From the NCBI RefSeq assembly GCF_003994465.1, contig NZ_RZNX01000001.1, positions 558,001-622,000 on the forward strand: 64,000 nt of DNA. Reading direction: 5' to 3'. A model generated the notes under the pieces. It had not been told where the DNA came from and did no database searches. It saw nothing but the letters and a program-made list of their open reading frames with translations. The DNA is from Paenibacillus zeisoli (GTDB lineage: Bacteria > Bacillota > Bacilli > Paenibacillales > Paenibacillaceae). Shown piece by piece: positions 9,063 through 17,689 of this stretch. Every line of letters starts with the position of its first letter. Positions within the stretch are counted from its first letter, which is position 1. A program made the translations under genes and the position numbers.

Positions 9063-10283
9063 ATGAACAAGAAAGAATGCATTGCCATGCTGCTAGCCGG
9101 AGGAGAAGGTCGCAGGTTATCTCCACTTACGTCCAAGCAAGCAAAGCCGGCTGTGCCGTTTGGCGGTCGATACAGAATAATTGATTTTCCTCTCAGCAAC
9201 TGCGTTAACTCAGGTATTGATACAATCGGAGTTCTTACCCAGTATGAGGCGGATTCACTCCATAGCCATATCGGTGATGGGGATGCCTGGGGTCTGACAC
9301 AAACAGACAATGGAGGAATCGCACTGCTTCCTTCTTACAATACAGGTTCTGATGAATATTCTGGCACAGCTGATGCCATTTATCAAAATATGGAATACAT
9401 TGAATCTCAAAATCCTGAACATGTTCTGATCTTATCAGGTGATCATATTTATCATATGAATTATCGTGAAATGCTTGATTTCCATATCGAATCAGGTGCC
9501 AGCGCTACGATCTCTGTAATGCCGGTACCTTGGAACGAAGCTCACCGTTTCGGTGTGATGACAACAGATGATCAATACCGGATCACGGAATTTGCGGAGA
9601 AACCGAAGGAACCGCAAAGCAATCTGGCTTCCATGGGGATCTACATTTTCAAATGGGACTATCTGAAACAGCATTTGACCGAGGATGCCCTTAATCCTAA
9701 TTCATCCCATGACTTCGGTAAAGACGTTATACCCAACATGCTTGCCGGAAACACTCCCCTTTATGCTTACGAATTCAAAGGATACTGGAGAGACGTAGGT
9801 ACTGTTGACAGCCTTTGGGAAGCTCATATGGACCTTCTTGACGAGTCGGCTGAATGGAAGCTCCACAATGAAGCTTGGCCGATGTACACGAATGAACAGC
9901 TCACGAGAAAATCCGGAGTTAAACACCGTGCAATTCAAGCCAATTCTTCCCTCGTGCACGATAACTGCGGTCTTGAAGGTTACGCGGAGCGTTCTGTACT
10001 GTTCGGAGGAACTGAAGTTGGACGCTTCAGTAAAATCAAAGACAGCATTATCATGCCTCATGCCAAGATTGGCCGCAATGTTGTGATCGAGCGTGCTATT
10101 ATCGGTGAAGGAGCCGTTATCAAGGATGGCGCCATCATCAAGGGAAATGCTAATGAAGTCATGGTTATTGGTCCTGGAGAGACTGTTGTTGCTAAGCCAG
10201 CGGTTCGTCCTCAACCAGCAAGACTTCTCAAAGAAGTATATGACAATGCTAACCGTCTGCGGGCTGGCGGAATGTCATCTTAA
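9063..10283 (+). CDS. glgC: Glucose-1-phosphate adenylyltransferase (ADP-glucose pyrophosphorylase)
   Basis: This 406-residue enzyme makes ADP-glucose from ATP and glucose-1-phosphate, the committed step of glycogen synthesis. The N-terminal nucleotidyltransferase signature [26 protein letters not shown] is split here as [14 protein letters not shown] and KPAVPFGG. It also has [22 protein letters not shown] and FAEKPKEP, with a left-handed beta-helix repeat region at the C-terminus. GGGAGG lies eight bases before the ATG. It is divergent from glgBA. The regulatory partner GlgD and the phosphorylase GlgP are not in the window. Confidence 0.96.
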   Translation: MNKKECIAMLLAGGEGRRLSPLTSKQAKPAVPFGGRYRIIDFPLSNCVNSGIDTIGVLTQYEADSLHSHIGDGDAWGLTQTDNGGIALLPSYNTGSDEYSGTADAIYQNMEYIESQNPEHVLILSGDHIYHMNYREMLDFHIESGASATISVMPVPWNEAHRFGVMTTDDQYRITEFAEKPKEPQSNLASMGIYIFKWDYLKQHLTEDALNPNSSHDFGKDVIPNMLAGNTPLYAYEFKGYWRDVGTVDSLWEAHMDLLDESAEWKLHNEAWPMYTNEQLTRKSGVKHRAIQANSSLVHDNCGLEGYAERSVLFGGTEVGRFSKIKDSIIMPHAKIGRNVVIERAIIGEGAVIKDGAIIKGNANEVMVIGPGETVVAKPAVRPQPARLLKEVYDNANRLRAGGMSS

Positions 10284-10295
10284 ATTAATAATCTA

Positions 10296-10322
10296 AGCGG
10301 ATCGTAATGATCCGCTTTTTTT
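10296..10322 (+). terminator. Terminator of glgC
   Basis: The stem AGCGGATC/GATCCGCT with a short loop is followed by a run of eight T, twelve bases past the glgC stop. Confidence 0.9.
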
Positions 10323-10348
10323 GTGTATTCAACTGTTCGCACATGCAC

Positions 10349-10379
10349 AAAAAAGGGCGGATACAGATCCGCCCTTTTT
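10349..10379. terminator. Second, bidirectional terminator between glgC and the GNAT gene
   Basis: The perfect stem GGGCGGAT/ATCCGCCC has loop ACAG, an A-run before it and a T-run after it. It directly abuts the stop codon of the minus-strand gene. Confidence 0.88.
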
Positions 10380-11474
10380 CTAAGTTTCTTCGCTATACAG
10401 CTCTTCCCATTCGCTGCGCAGCATGCTCATCTCGATCATGCTCCAATATTCATTCCGATACAGGGTCTTCTCGCGCATGAGCCCTTCCTTCTTGAAACCA
10501 GTGGACAAATACAGCTGAATCGCCGGCCTGTTAAAATCGAACACCCCCAGGGTAATCCGGTGCAGATTCAAGGACTGAAAGCCAATCCTGAGCATCTCGA
10601 CAATCATGGCTTTCCCTATTCCGCGCCCCCGGTATATGGGATCGCCCAGAATGACACGGCTTATCCGAGCAGAACGGTTTTTGCGGTCAATTTGGGAAAG
10701 GCTAATGTGTCCAATGATCTCCTTGGAAAGGCGATGGATCACCTTAAAGATCAATGTATCGGACTTCCAGGGTAAATTGGCGTCCTGGATATAAGCCCTC
10801 ATGTCTTCCTCTGTAAGTGGATATGACCATCTCCCCCCTGCCCATTGCAGTTGAAACGCCTCGGAGGCTGACCAGCTTTGCAGAAGGTGGAAATCCTTTT
10901 CATTGAAATAAACGAAGTCTACCAGGTCATCTTCCCGGAACGAATCCGGGGCTTCCCACTGTTCGTAAAGGTTATACTCCCTTCCGTTCTTCAGCGCAGT
11001 CCCCTTATAGCGGAAACCTAGCCGCTGATAGAAGCTGTTCAGCTTGAGATTCTGGGCCAGACAATCAAGACGAAGCCCTTTCCTTCCACTTAACCGCGTC
11101 CGTTCGGCAGCCCAATCAACAATATAGGAGCCTAATCCGGCACTGCTGAAATTTCTTCGTACCGTAAGCCGATGAAGATAGTTGTATCCCCTGCTGTTGC
11201 GCATACCCCAATAATCAGGATCACTCTGCTGTAATGTAAACATGGCTGCAGGTTCCGTCTGAGCATAAATGATGTAGATTTCTCTGTATTCAAAATACGA
11301 CAAGATCTCTTCTCTTGTGAATTGTTCGGGATTCCATTGATAAATACCTTGCGAGATCATCCATTCTGCTGCTTCAATCAGCATTTGACAAATCAGGTCA
11401 GTATCTTCTTGGTCCGCCAGATGAATTTCCAGCTGTTGGTCTGGCAGTGTCAGCATTCCTACAGGCTTGCTCAT
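10380..11474 (-). CDS. Tandem GNAT acetyltransferase
   Basis: The 364-residue protein carries two GNAT folds. The first (about 10-170) has an acetyl-CoA loop region around LTVRRNFSSAGLGSYIVDWA and ends at NSFYQRLGFRYKG. The second (about 190-355) is RimJ/RimL-like, with ISRVILGDPIYRGRGIGKAM, LHRITLGVFDFNRPAIQLY and STGFKKEGLMRE. The second domain keeps the R-G-x-G-I-G CoA loop. The first keeps only a looser version. Fused GNATs may have one catalytic and one structural half. The substrate is unknown. It is probably transcribed on its own or as a readthrough partner of neighbours. Confidence 0.85.
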   Translation of the reverse strand: MSKPVGMLTLPDQQLEIHLADQEDTDLICQMLIEAAEWMISQGIYQWNPEQFTREEILSYFEYREIYIIYAQTEPAAMFTLQQSDPDYWGMRNSRGYNYLHRLTVRRNFSSAGLGSYIVDWAAERTRLSGRKGLRLDCLAQNLKLNSFYQRLGFRYKGTALKNGREYNLYEQWEAPDSFREDDLVDFVYFNEKDFHLLQSWSASEAFQLQWAGGRWSYPLTEEDMRAYIQDANLPWKSDTLIFKVIHRLSKEIIGHISLSQIDRKNRSARISRVILGDPIYRGRGIGKAMIVEMLRIGFQSLNLHRITLGVFDFNRPAIQLYLSTGFKKEGLMREKTLYRNEYWSMIEMSMLRSEWEELYSEET

Positions 11475-11509
11475 GACAGATCATCCTCTTCTCCCGAATC
11501 CTCATTACC

Positions 11510-11578
11510 TATATGGATTGAACTAAAGACTGCGGTAGCCTTGATCCATGTGCTCATTTCTTTAGTTCATTCCATATA
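11510..11578. repeat. 20-bp inverted repeat pair in the intergenic region
   Basis: The arms at 11510-11529 and 11559-11578 are complementary over 20 bases with one mismatch, enclosing a 29-base loop. No T-run follows on either strand, so it is not a standard terminator. It lies between the histidine kinase stop and the GNAT start. Confidence 0.75.
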
Positions 11579-11588
11579 AACGGAAATC

Positions 11589-13007
11589 TTAAGCATCATT
11601 CTTATTCAGTTCATCAAGCAGAGGGAGACGAACATTTACCGTCGTTCCGACACCCAGCTCACTACGCATCTCCATTTCTCCATTGTGCAATTCAACGAGT
11701 TGTTGACTAATTGCAAGTCCCAGACCCGTTCCTCCTCCTTGGTGATTCACCTGGAAGAAGCGGTCCTTCACACGGCGCAAATGCTCTTCGCTTATCCCGA
11801 TCCCGCTGTCTATGACTTCAACTATTGCCCACTCATCCTGAGTGCGAATATCCAGATGGATCCACGAATCTTCTGTAGAGAATTTTATGGCATTATCAAC
11901 AAGATTCAGGAAAACCTGTTTTAACCGATTGCCGTCACCGGGAACCATGACCGCAGACTCGGTATGGTCATCCAGTTTGATTTGTATCCTTTTTTGTTCT
12001 GCTTTAGCCCAAACGTTCAGCATCGTCTCTTGAAGGATTTCTTTCAGATTGACCGAGGCAATAACAAGCTTCATCTCGTTCTGCTGTAATTTGGAGAAGT
12101 CCAGCATCTCCTCGACAAGACCAATCAAACGATCGGTTTCCTTCGCTATAATCTGCATACCAATCTTGGTCTCTTCAGGATCGAAGCCGCCGGAGGTTAA
12201 AGTTTCGCTCCACCCCTTGATCCCTGTAAGCGGAGTTCGCAGCTCATGAGAGATCGAAGAAATGAAATCATCCTTGATCTGGTTACCCCGGACAATTTCC
12301 TGTGCCATATAATTAAGGGTACTGGCCAATTCTCCAAGCTCGTATTTATATTCCCCTTTGACACGCACGTCAAACCTCCCCCGGGCCATTTGAGCAGAGA
12401 CTGCCCGAATATTATTGATAGGTTTGACTATCGAGTTGGCAAGACCCATGCTGAACAGCAGGACAACCGCCAAGATGACCACACCCACTAATGCGGCAAG
12501 TAAAGTAATATTCAGCAGCTTGGAATTAATGGGCTCCATTGAAGTGATATACCTTATAACGTACTTGTTCTCTCCCAATAACTGAATCGGGCTAGAAACC
12601 GACATCACCATCTCCCCGGTATCAGGCTCACGGCCGATCCATTTGCCGATATTGTTGGTCAGTGCCTGTGATAGATCACTCGTCTGCACAGGCCTATCGG
12701 ATTGAAATGAACTGTTGGTCATAATAATATTCCCATGGCGGTCAAGTACCTGAAGCTCTGTGTTGGCCAGAGAGAATACGGATATAATGTTGGTGAAAAA
12801 GGCCTTATCTTCCTGAACCTCTGACTTGTCTGAATTCTGGAAGTTATCTGTAACCAAGGCCGCATGATTGGCAATATGGTTGTAGATACTGTCATAATAG
12901 TAAGTTCGTATCGCGAACAGAAATATGATCTCAACCAATAACAGGGTAACAAATACCACGATAAAATAGTGAAGAACGATCTGGCGACCGATCCCTTTAC
13001 TAATCAT
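11589..13007 (-). CDS. Membrane sensor histidine kinase
   Basis: This is a 472-residue HK. It has a first membrane helix (about 10-34), an extracellular sensor region of about 130 residues, a second helix (about 165-190) and a HAMP linker. HisKA with SSISHELRTPLTG (His near 254) follows, then a HATPase domain with NLVDNAIKF, VIDSGIGIS and GGGTGLGLAI. All catalytic motifs are intact. ATG 13007 overlaps the regulator stop codon (ATGA). An in-frame GTG at 13025 is the alternative. It is the last gene of an operon with an ABC ATPase, a lipoprotein and its response regulator. The signal is unknown. Confidence 0.92.
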   Translation of the reverse strand: MISKGIGRQIVLHYFIVVFVTLLLVEIIFLFAIRTYYYDSIYNHIANHAALVTDNFQNSDKSEVQEDKAFFTNIISVFSLANTELQVLDRHGNIIMTNSSFQSDRPVQTSDLSQALTNNIGKWIGREPDTGEMVMSVSSPIQLLGENKYVIRYITSMEPINSKLLNITLLAALVGVVILAVVLLFSMGLANSIVKPINNIRAVSAQMARGRFDVRVKGEYKYELGELASTLNYMAQEIVRGNQIKDDFISSISHELRTPLTGIKGWSETLTSGGFDPEETKIGMQIIAKETDRLIGLVEEMLDFSKLQQNEMKLVIASVNLKEILQETMLNVWAKAEQKRIQIKLDDHTESAVMVPGDGNRLKQVFLNLVDNAIKFSTEDSWIHLDIRTQDEWAIVEVIDSGIGISEEHLRRVKDRFFQVNHQGGGTGLGLAISQQLVELHNGEMEMRSELGVGTTVNVRLPLLDELNKNDA

Positions 13008-13702
13008 TGACCTTCGCCCTTCCACTTATAACCGTGTCCCCACACGGTCTGCAGATAAGCCGGATCTGAAGGGTTAGCCTCAATCTTCTGCCGGAGTCTA
13101 CGGATGTTCACATCCACAATCTTCGGATCTCCCATATATTCTTTGCCCCATACATGATCCAGCAGTTGATCCCTGCTGAGCGGTGTGTTCTCTTTCTCCA
13201 GGAAATACTGAATTAGCGAGAATTCTGTCGGAGTCAGCTCAATCATCGTGCTGTCCTTTTTAAATTGCTTGGTAATCAGATCCAAGGTGAAAGGTCCAGA
13301 GGTAAAGCTTACTTTAGCGCTTGTCTCTCTATATACATTAACCCGTCGAAGCAGCGAGTGAATACGTGCGATCAGCTCAGTCGGACTAAATGGCTTGCTG
13401 ACATGATCATCTGCACCCACAGACAATGCATATACTTTATCCTGCTCTTGAACTTTTGCCGTCAAAAATATGATTCCAATCCGCTCATTCGTCTCCCGTA
13501 TGCGCCGGCAGACCTCAAATCCGTCGATTCCCGGAACCATGACGTCCAAAAGCGCAATATCGATATCAGGAACACTGGTCAGCTTGCTGAGTGCCTCATT
13601 TCCATCGGCTGCTTCCAGTACTTCAAAGCCGTTACGCTTCAAGTTAATGACAATAAAACTGCGGATAGACTCCTCGTCTTCCATGATAAGAACTTTACTC
13701 AC
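13004..13702 (-). CDS. OmpR/PhoB-family response regulator
   Basis: This 232-residue protein has an intact receiver (acidic MEDEES, phosphoacceptor Asp53 in IALLDVMVPGIDGFEV, Thr in FLTAK, Lys in SKPFSPTEL) and a C-terminal winged helix with LTPTEFSLIQYFLEKEN and IVDVNIRRLRQKIE. It is paired with the overlapping histidine kinase. It starts 34 bases after the lipoprotein stop, so it is probably part of the same transcript. Confidence 0.94.
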   Translation of the reverse strand: MSKVLIMEDEESIRSFIVINLKRNGFEVLEAADGNEALSKLTSVPDIDIALLDVMVPGIDGFEVCRRIRETNERIGIIFLTAKVQEQDKVYALSVGADDHVSKPFSPTELIARIHSLLRRVNVYRETSAKVSFTSGPFTLDLITKQFKKDSTMIELTPTEFSLIQYFLEKENTPLSRDQLLDHVWGKEYMGDPKIVDVNIRRLRQKIEANPSDPAYLQTVWGHGYKWKGEGQ

Positions 13703-13736
13703 AGCTCAAAACATCCTCTCTAATTGAAACGATCCA

Positions 13737-15020
13737 CTATCTCAAATTTTTCTTCATGATTTCTGTATTAAATGATGTCTTATAGACGATGACCTGATCA
13801 TTATCACGCATTAACAGAGACCATTCCGGCTTTAGCTTCTCCCATTGGGACAGGGGAACGAATTTGATCTCAGCGACCAGTTCATGATTATCAATTTTGA
13901 CGAACCTTAAATATTGATCAACTACCGAGTTCTGATCCAGAGTGACCTTCCCTTTCAGATTATCAGGGAAGTCGAATACGAATCTTCCGTCCGGATCCAT
14001 ATATTGCTCCTTAATGAACTTCATATCCTTTAAGTCGCCAGAGGTTACTTTCTCCTCCCACTGGTAATAGTCCAGGAACCGTGGCGGCTTATCTAGAATT
14101 ACTTTCTCCCAGCCGGAAGGAATCTTAAGCCGACCCATTTCCAAAATGTCGTCATCGTTGACATCCCCGCTCCGGATCGGAAGATCATTCAAATTATCAT
14201 CCTGATCCAGCACGTTAACCAGCTTATTATCCTTCATCATGATTAAGGTTGAATAAGCAGAGTGCGTCAAGTAAGAGGCATCCAGAACAATTCCATTCTG
14301 GTTCGGGGTTACTTTGCCGGACATGACATTCAAGTAATCATTAAGTCCAGCTCCGAGCTGAAGGCTGTCAAGCTTGATGGCTTGATCTTCCCTTATCTGA
14401 TAACAGGTCACTAAATTGTAGTCATTTTTCTTGAAATCGACCGTGGTTACCTCAAGCAGATCATCGTCATTCAAGTCCTCGACAACATAATTGGAATAGG
14501 GAGCAAGAAGAATCTTGTCCACTTTCTGTCCGGTGAAAGCATAGACAGCAAGTATTCTTCGCTCATCAAGATCTTCTTTGCTGAAGCCGGCGAGAATTAC
14601 CTTTCTCCCATCATGATTCAAATCCCTGTATTCCAGAGATACTAGACTCCTGCCGTCCCCTTCAAACTTTTGCTTGATGACCCAGGTGTCCTCAGTCTCC
14701 TCCAGAACCATGCCTTGAGCGTTTGCGTCTCCTTTCGTGCTCTCAAAGAACACAACCGCATCCTTGTTCCCATTGTTGTCCAGATCTTCAGTCTGAATAG
14801 ATTGAATGCCATTGAGCCCTCGCGGCTGTAGGCGGGTATCCGGCGGGATATTCGCATCAATTACACTTCTTAAAGACTGCAAGCTGGAAGTCGATTGAGG
14901 AGGTTTCATCAGTAACTTCGGATCTGTAATGAGATCACAGCCGCTCAGAACAGCCAGACATAGACAACCTGCCGTGATATTCAACCACCTTGCTCTAGCC
15001 AATCGAATCACTCTTTTCAT
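13737..15020 (-). CDS. VCBS/FG-GAP-repeat lipoprotein
   Basis: This 427-residue protein has a lipobox LAVLSGC after a hydrophobic signal, so it is probably anchored to the outer face of the membrane. It contains several calcium-binding-like repeats of the integrin alpha/VCBS kind, for example DLDNNGNKDAVVFFES, DLNHDGRKV, DLNDDDLLEVTTVD and DVNDDDILEMG. Such repeats form beta-propeller blades. The gene follows the ABC ATPase with no gap and precedes the two-component genes, which suggests a surface sensing or assembly role. Function is not known. Confidence 0.85.
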   Translation of the reverse strand: MKRVIRLARARWLNITAGCLCLAVLSGCDLITDPKLLMKPPQSTSSLQSLRSVIDANIPPDTRLQPRGLNGIQSIQTEDLDNNGNKDAVVFFESTKGDANAQGMVLEETEDTWVIKQKFEGDGRSLVSLEYRDLNHDGRKVILAGFSKEDLDERRILAVYAFTGQKVDKILLAPYSNYVVEDLNDDDLLEVTTVDFKKNDYNLVTCYQIREDQAIKLDSLQLGAGLNDYLNVMSGKVTPNQNGIVLDASYLTHSAYSTLIMMKDNKLVNVLDQDDNLNDLPIRSGDVNDDDILEMGRLKIPSGWEKVILDKPPRFLDYYQWEEKVTSGDLKDMKFIKEQYMDPDGRFVFDFPDNLKGKVTLDQNSVVDQYLRFVKIDNHELVAEIKFVPLSQWEKLKPEWSLLMRDNDQVIVYKTSFNTEIMKKNLR

Positions 15021-15746
15021 CTAGATCAACTGCTTCTCTTCCTGGGTTAATCTTCTTCCCTTGATATCCCATTGCAGCCGCCCCTCATTAATTCCCCATA
15101 TGCGGGTACAGTATTGCTCTGCAAGCTCAAGCGGCAATACAGCTACAACTGTCGATTTATCATTTGTACATAATTCTTTTAACGTGGTAAGAACCTTTTC
15201 AGTTGCATATTTATCCAGCCCGATCACAGGTTCATCCGCGGCAATCAATTTGGCACCATGGACCAAAGCACGGCAGATGGCAACCCGCTGTCGCTCCCCA
15301 CCACTTAATTTACCTGCTTGTACATGAGCTTTATCCAGCAATCCGAACTTTTCAAGCTCATCCATAGCTCCCATGTAATCATCTGATCGAATAGATCCCG
15401 TTAATCTGCGAATCCAAGAAGTCTGTCCCGCCTGACCGATAAGTACATTCTTCAAGGCAGTTTTCTGTAAATTCAGCTCCGGGCTTTGCTCCAAATAAGC
15501 GAACTTCGAACGATATTCCGAGGAGCCTCTCCCACCCGACTTAATAACTTCCTTACCCTCAAAAGTGTAACGCCCTGTTGTCCACGGGGTTCGCAGGGCC
15601 AGGCAGCGTAATAGTGTACTTTTGCCGCTTCCGCTTGGACCGACCACGCCAATCATCTCACCCTGCTCAAAGCGGAGATGAACCTGATCGATAATTTTTC
15701 TTTTATCTGCTCCTGCAACCACACTTAACTGACTGACTTCAATCAT
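15021..15746 (-). CDS. Orphan ABC transporter ATP-binding protein (PhnC-like)
   Basis: The 241-residue ATPase has Walker [19 protein letters not shown]-loop YLEQSPELNL, signature LSGGERQRVAICRALVHG and Walker B KLIAADEPVIGLD. The final switch region ends in VVAVLPLELAEQY, without the usual histidine at the switch position, so hydrolysis may be altered. It resembles phosphonate-type (PhnC) ATPases, but no permease or binding protein is adjacent. It is first in the operon, with GGGGAGC ahead of the ATG. The partner is unknown. Confidence 0.85.
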   Translation of the reverse strand: MIEVSQLSVVAGADKRKIIDQVHLRFEQGEMIGVVGPSGSGKSTLLRCLALRTPWTTGRYTFEGKEVIKSGGRGSSEYRSKFAYLEQSPELNLQKTALKNVLIGQAGQTSWIRRLTGSIRSDDYMGAMDELEKFGLLDKAHVQAGKLSGGERQRVAICRALVHGAKLIAADEPVIGLDKYATEKVLTTLKELCTNDKSTVVAVLPLELAEQYCTRIWGINEGRLQWDIKGRRLTQEEKQLI

Positions 15747-15812
15747 CTCTTAGCTCCCCTTTAACCCCTAAATCTCTATTTCTTATTCTATCTTATCTTT
15801 TTCTTGTTTGAA

Positions 15813-15824
15813 AGGAGCGCTCCT
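15813..15824. promoter_or_regulatory. 12-bp perfect palindrome in a divergent promoter region
   Basis: AGGAGCGCTCCT lies between the ABC ATPase operon and the ArsR-like regulator gene. It is a candidate operator on symmetry and location only. Confidence 0.3.
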
Positions 15825-15856
15825 GCGTTAATAATCAAGTGGTCAATTGTTTATAG

Positions 15857-15885
15857 TGGACACTCGTCATCGAACAAGCCATAAT
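15857..15885 (+). promoter_or_regulatory. Likely promoter of the ArsR-like regulator gene
   Basis: TGGACA and CATAAT, each one mismatch from consensus, are spaced 17 bases apart, about 40 bases upstream of the start codon. Confidence 0.6.
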
Positions 15886-15923
15886 GAAAAAATAAAGCAA
15901 TTTTTTGGGAGGTCACCTTTCAC

Positions 15924-16841
15924 ATGGCTTATACGGTAAAAGTAGACGTGTCTCCAGTCTATGAACTGCTTGGAAGCTTTCTGGTTCATATTGTACGCAA
16001 ATGGACGAATAATATCGACATGGGTCCTGAATGGAGCGACACCATCAATTCACGTCTTAACGAAACTACACGTGCAGCTTTTGCCGAGGCTGCTTCATGG
16101 CCTTTTGAGGATTATGATGTTCTTTACGCCTGGGCGGTTGAACGCGGAGAGCACCATCAAATTGAGGACTATCTTAATTTCCTCCAGAATGCTTCTTCGG
16201 AAGTACTTTGTGACAGGGTTAGCCCATACATACCTGAGATGACTGCTGAGAAAGCACTAGTAATCCGCGACAACTATGTGCCCTTACTTCAAATATGGTA
16301 CGATGTGTATTTTAAAGAAATTGAATCATTGTATGTCCCTCTTCTTGAAGAGGATGCTGCCGAGAAGCTGGCTCTTCTGGACAAAATGGATCCTGAGAGT
16401 CTCATTGATTATGCATCCGGCGGTTTGATCGTCTCGGATGAGCTTCCTATTGAGCAGGTTATTCTGCTGCCCATTATTCATTTGCGCCCAATTAACACTT
16501 ATTGCTTCTATAACAATATGCTGTTGATTCAATATCCTGTGGACCTTCCGCTTGAGGATGAGAATGAAGCACCGAATTACCTGCTCAGGCTTACCCGTGC
16601 CCTGGCAGCTCCTGAACGCCTTCGTATGCTGCGTTATGTTGCGAATGAGCCCAAGTCTCTTCCCGAAATGCAGCAGTTCCTAAATGAATCCGAAGAGACA
16701 CTTATGTATCATCTAAGGCTTCTCCGGGTTGCAGGACTGCTCAGAGTACATCTGGGAACTCATGATCAGGAGAAATTCTGCTTCCGTCCTGACGGCATCT
16801 CCGAGCTGCAAATTTTCCTGGAGACGTATATCCAAATATAA
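15924..16841 (+). CDS. ArsR-like winged-helix transcriptional regulator
   Basis: This 305-residue protein has a winged-helix domain at its C-terminus (about 215-300: LTRALAAPERLRMLRYV, SLPEMQQFLNESEETLMYHLRLLRVAGLLRV). This layout matches ArsR-type HTH domains with a long N-terminal extension. The first 210 residues form a mostly helical domain I cannot name. They have no cysteine cluster of the classical metal-sensing kind. GGGAGGT lies upstream of the ATG. A HAD hydrolase gene follows 62 bases downstream and is probably co-transcribed. The ligand is unknown. Confidence 0.82.
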   Translation: MAYTVKVDVSPVYELLGSFLVHIVRKWTNNIDMGPEWSDTINSRLNETTRAAFAEAASWPFEDYDVLYAWAVERGEHHQIEDYLNFLQNASSEVLCDRVSPYIPEMTAEKALVIRDNYVPLLQIWYDVYFKEIESLYVPLLEEDAAEKLALLDKMDPESLIDYASGGLIVSDELPIEQVILLPIIHLRPINTYCFYNNMLLIQYPVDLPLEDENEAPNYLLRLTRALAAPERLRMLRYVANEPKSLPEMQQFLNESEETLMYHLRLLRVAGLLRVHLGTHDQEKFCFRPDGISELQIFLETYIQI

Positions 16842-16903
16842 ATGAAGTAATCAAGTTATACTAAGCAGCAGATTAGTATAACTGTAGAGAGGAGCAGCCT
16901 GCT

Positions 16904-17671
16904 TTGAACCCTTATCATTACCGCCAACAAATTTTATTCGATATGGATGATACGCTAATCCACTGTAACAAGTACTTTGAAATGATCCTGTGCAAATTTG
17001 CTGATGTCATGCTTGAATGGTTCAGCGAATATCAATTAACGAATTCTGAAATTCGTAGCAAACAAATTGAGATTGATGTAGCAGGCGTTCTCAAATCCGG
17101 ATTTGCAAGTAAGCATTTTCCTCAATCCATGATTGAGACTTACCACTACTTCTCCAGAATGACTGGACGCGAGATCAATCCTGCTGAAGAGAACCAGCTT
17201 ATGGAGCTTGGAATGAGTGTCTACGAACAGAATATTGAACCCTATCCCGGTATGGTTGAGACCCTGGATATTCTCGAACATCAAGGTCATGAGCTTAATC
17301 TCTACACAGGTGGAGAGAAAGCTATTCAGGAACGCAAAATTGAGCAAATGAAGCTTGCTTCGTATTTCCATGACCGAATCTACATCCGCCAGCACAAGAA
17401 CGAAGAAGCCCTGGAGCAGATTCTTACTTCCCGCCATTTCGACAGGGAGAACACCTGGATGATCGGCAACAGTCTTCGAACAGATATTATTCCTGCTCTT
17501 GCAGCCGGGATTAACACCATCTATATCAAGCTGCCCAATGAATGGTCCTATAATGTCGTTGAACTGAAAAACGAACCGACCACCGCCATGTATACGGTCT
17601 CCTCACTTGAGGAGGTTCCTAGTATCATAGCCGAGAGTATTGCGGCCAAACAAAAGAAACGGACCCTTTAA
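16904..17671 (+). CDS. HAD-superfamily hydrolase
   Basis: The 255-residue protein has the HAD motifs I (LFDMDDTLIHC), II (LNLYTGGEKA), III (Lys in the QERKIEQMKLA region) and IV (WMIGNSLRTDIIPALAAG). In motif IV the usual G-D is replaced by G-N-S, with the aspartate moved to RTD. The helical cap between motifs I and II suggests a small-molecule phosphatase. The TTG start at 16904 is chosen for the AGAGGAG ten bases upstream. It lies downstream of the ArsR-like regulator. The substrate is unknown. Confidence 0.85.
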   Translation: MNPYHYRQQILFDMDDTLIHCNKYFEMILCKFADVMLEWFSEYQLTNSEIRSKQIEIDVAGVLKSGFASKHFPQSMIETYHYFSRMTGREINPAEENQLMELGMSVYEQNIEPYPGMVETLDILEHQGHELNLYTGGEKAIQERKIEQMKLASYFHDRIYIRQHKNEEALEQILTSRHFDRENTWMIGNSLRTDIIPALAAGINTIYIKLPNEWSYNVVELKNEPTTAMYTVSSLEEVPSIIAESIAAKQKKRTL

Positions 17672-17687
17672 AGAGTCCGTTTCTTTG
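17653..17687. terminator. Bidirectional terminator between the HAD gene and topB
   Basis: The 12-bp perfect stem AAAGAAACGGAC/GTCCGTTTCTTT overlaps the end of the HAD gene and just precedes the topB stop on the other strand. Confidence 0.85.
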
Positions 17688-17689
17688 TA

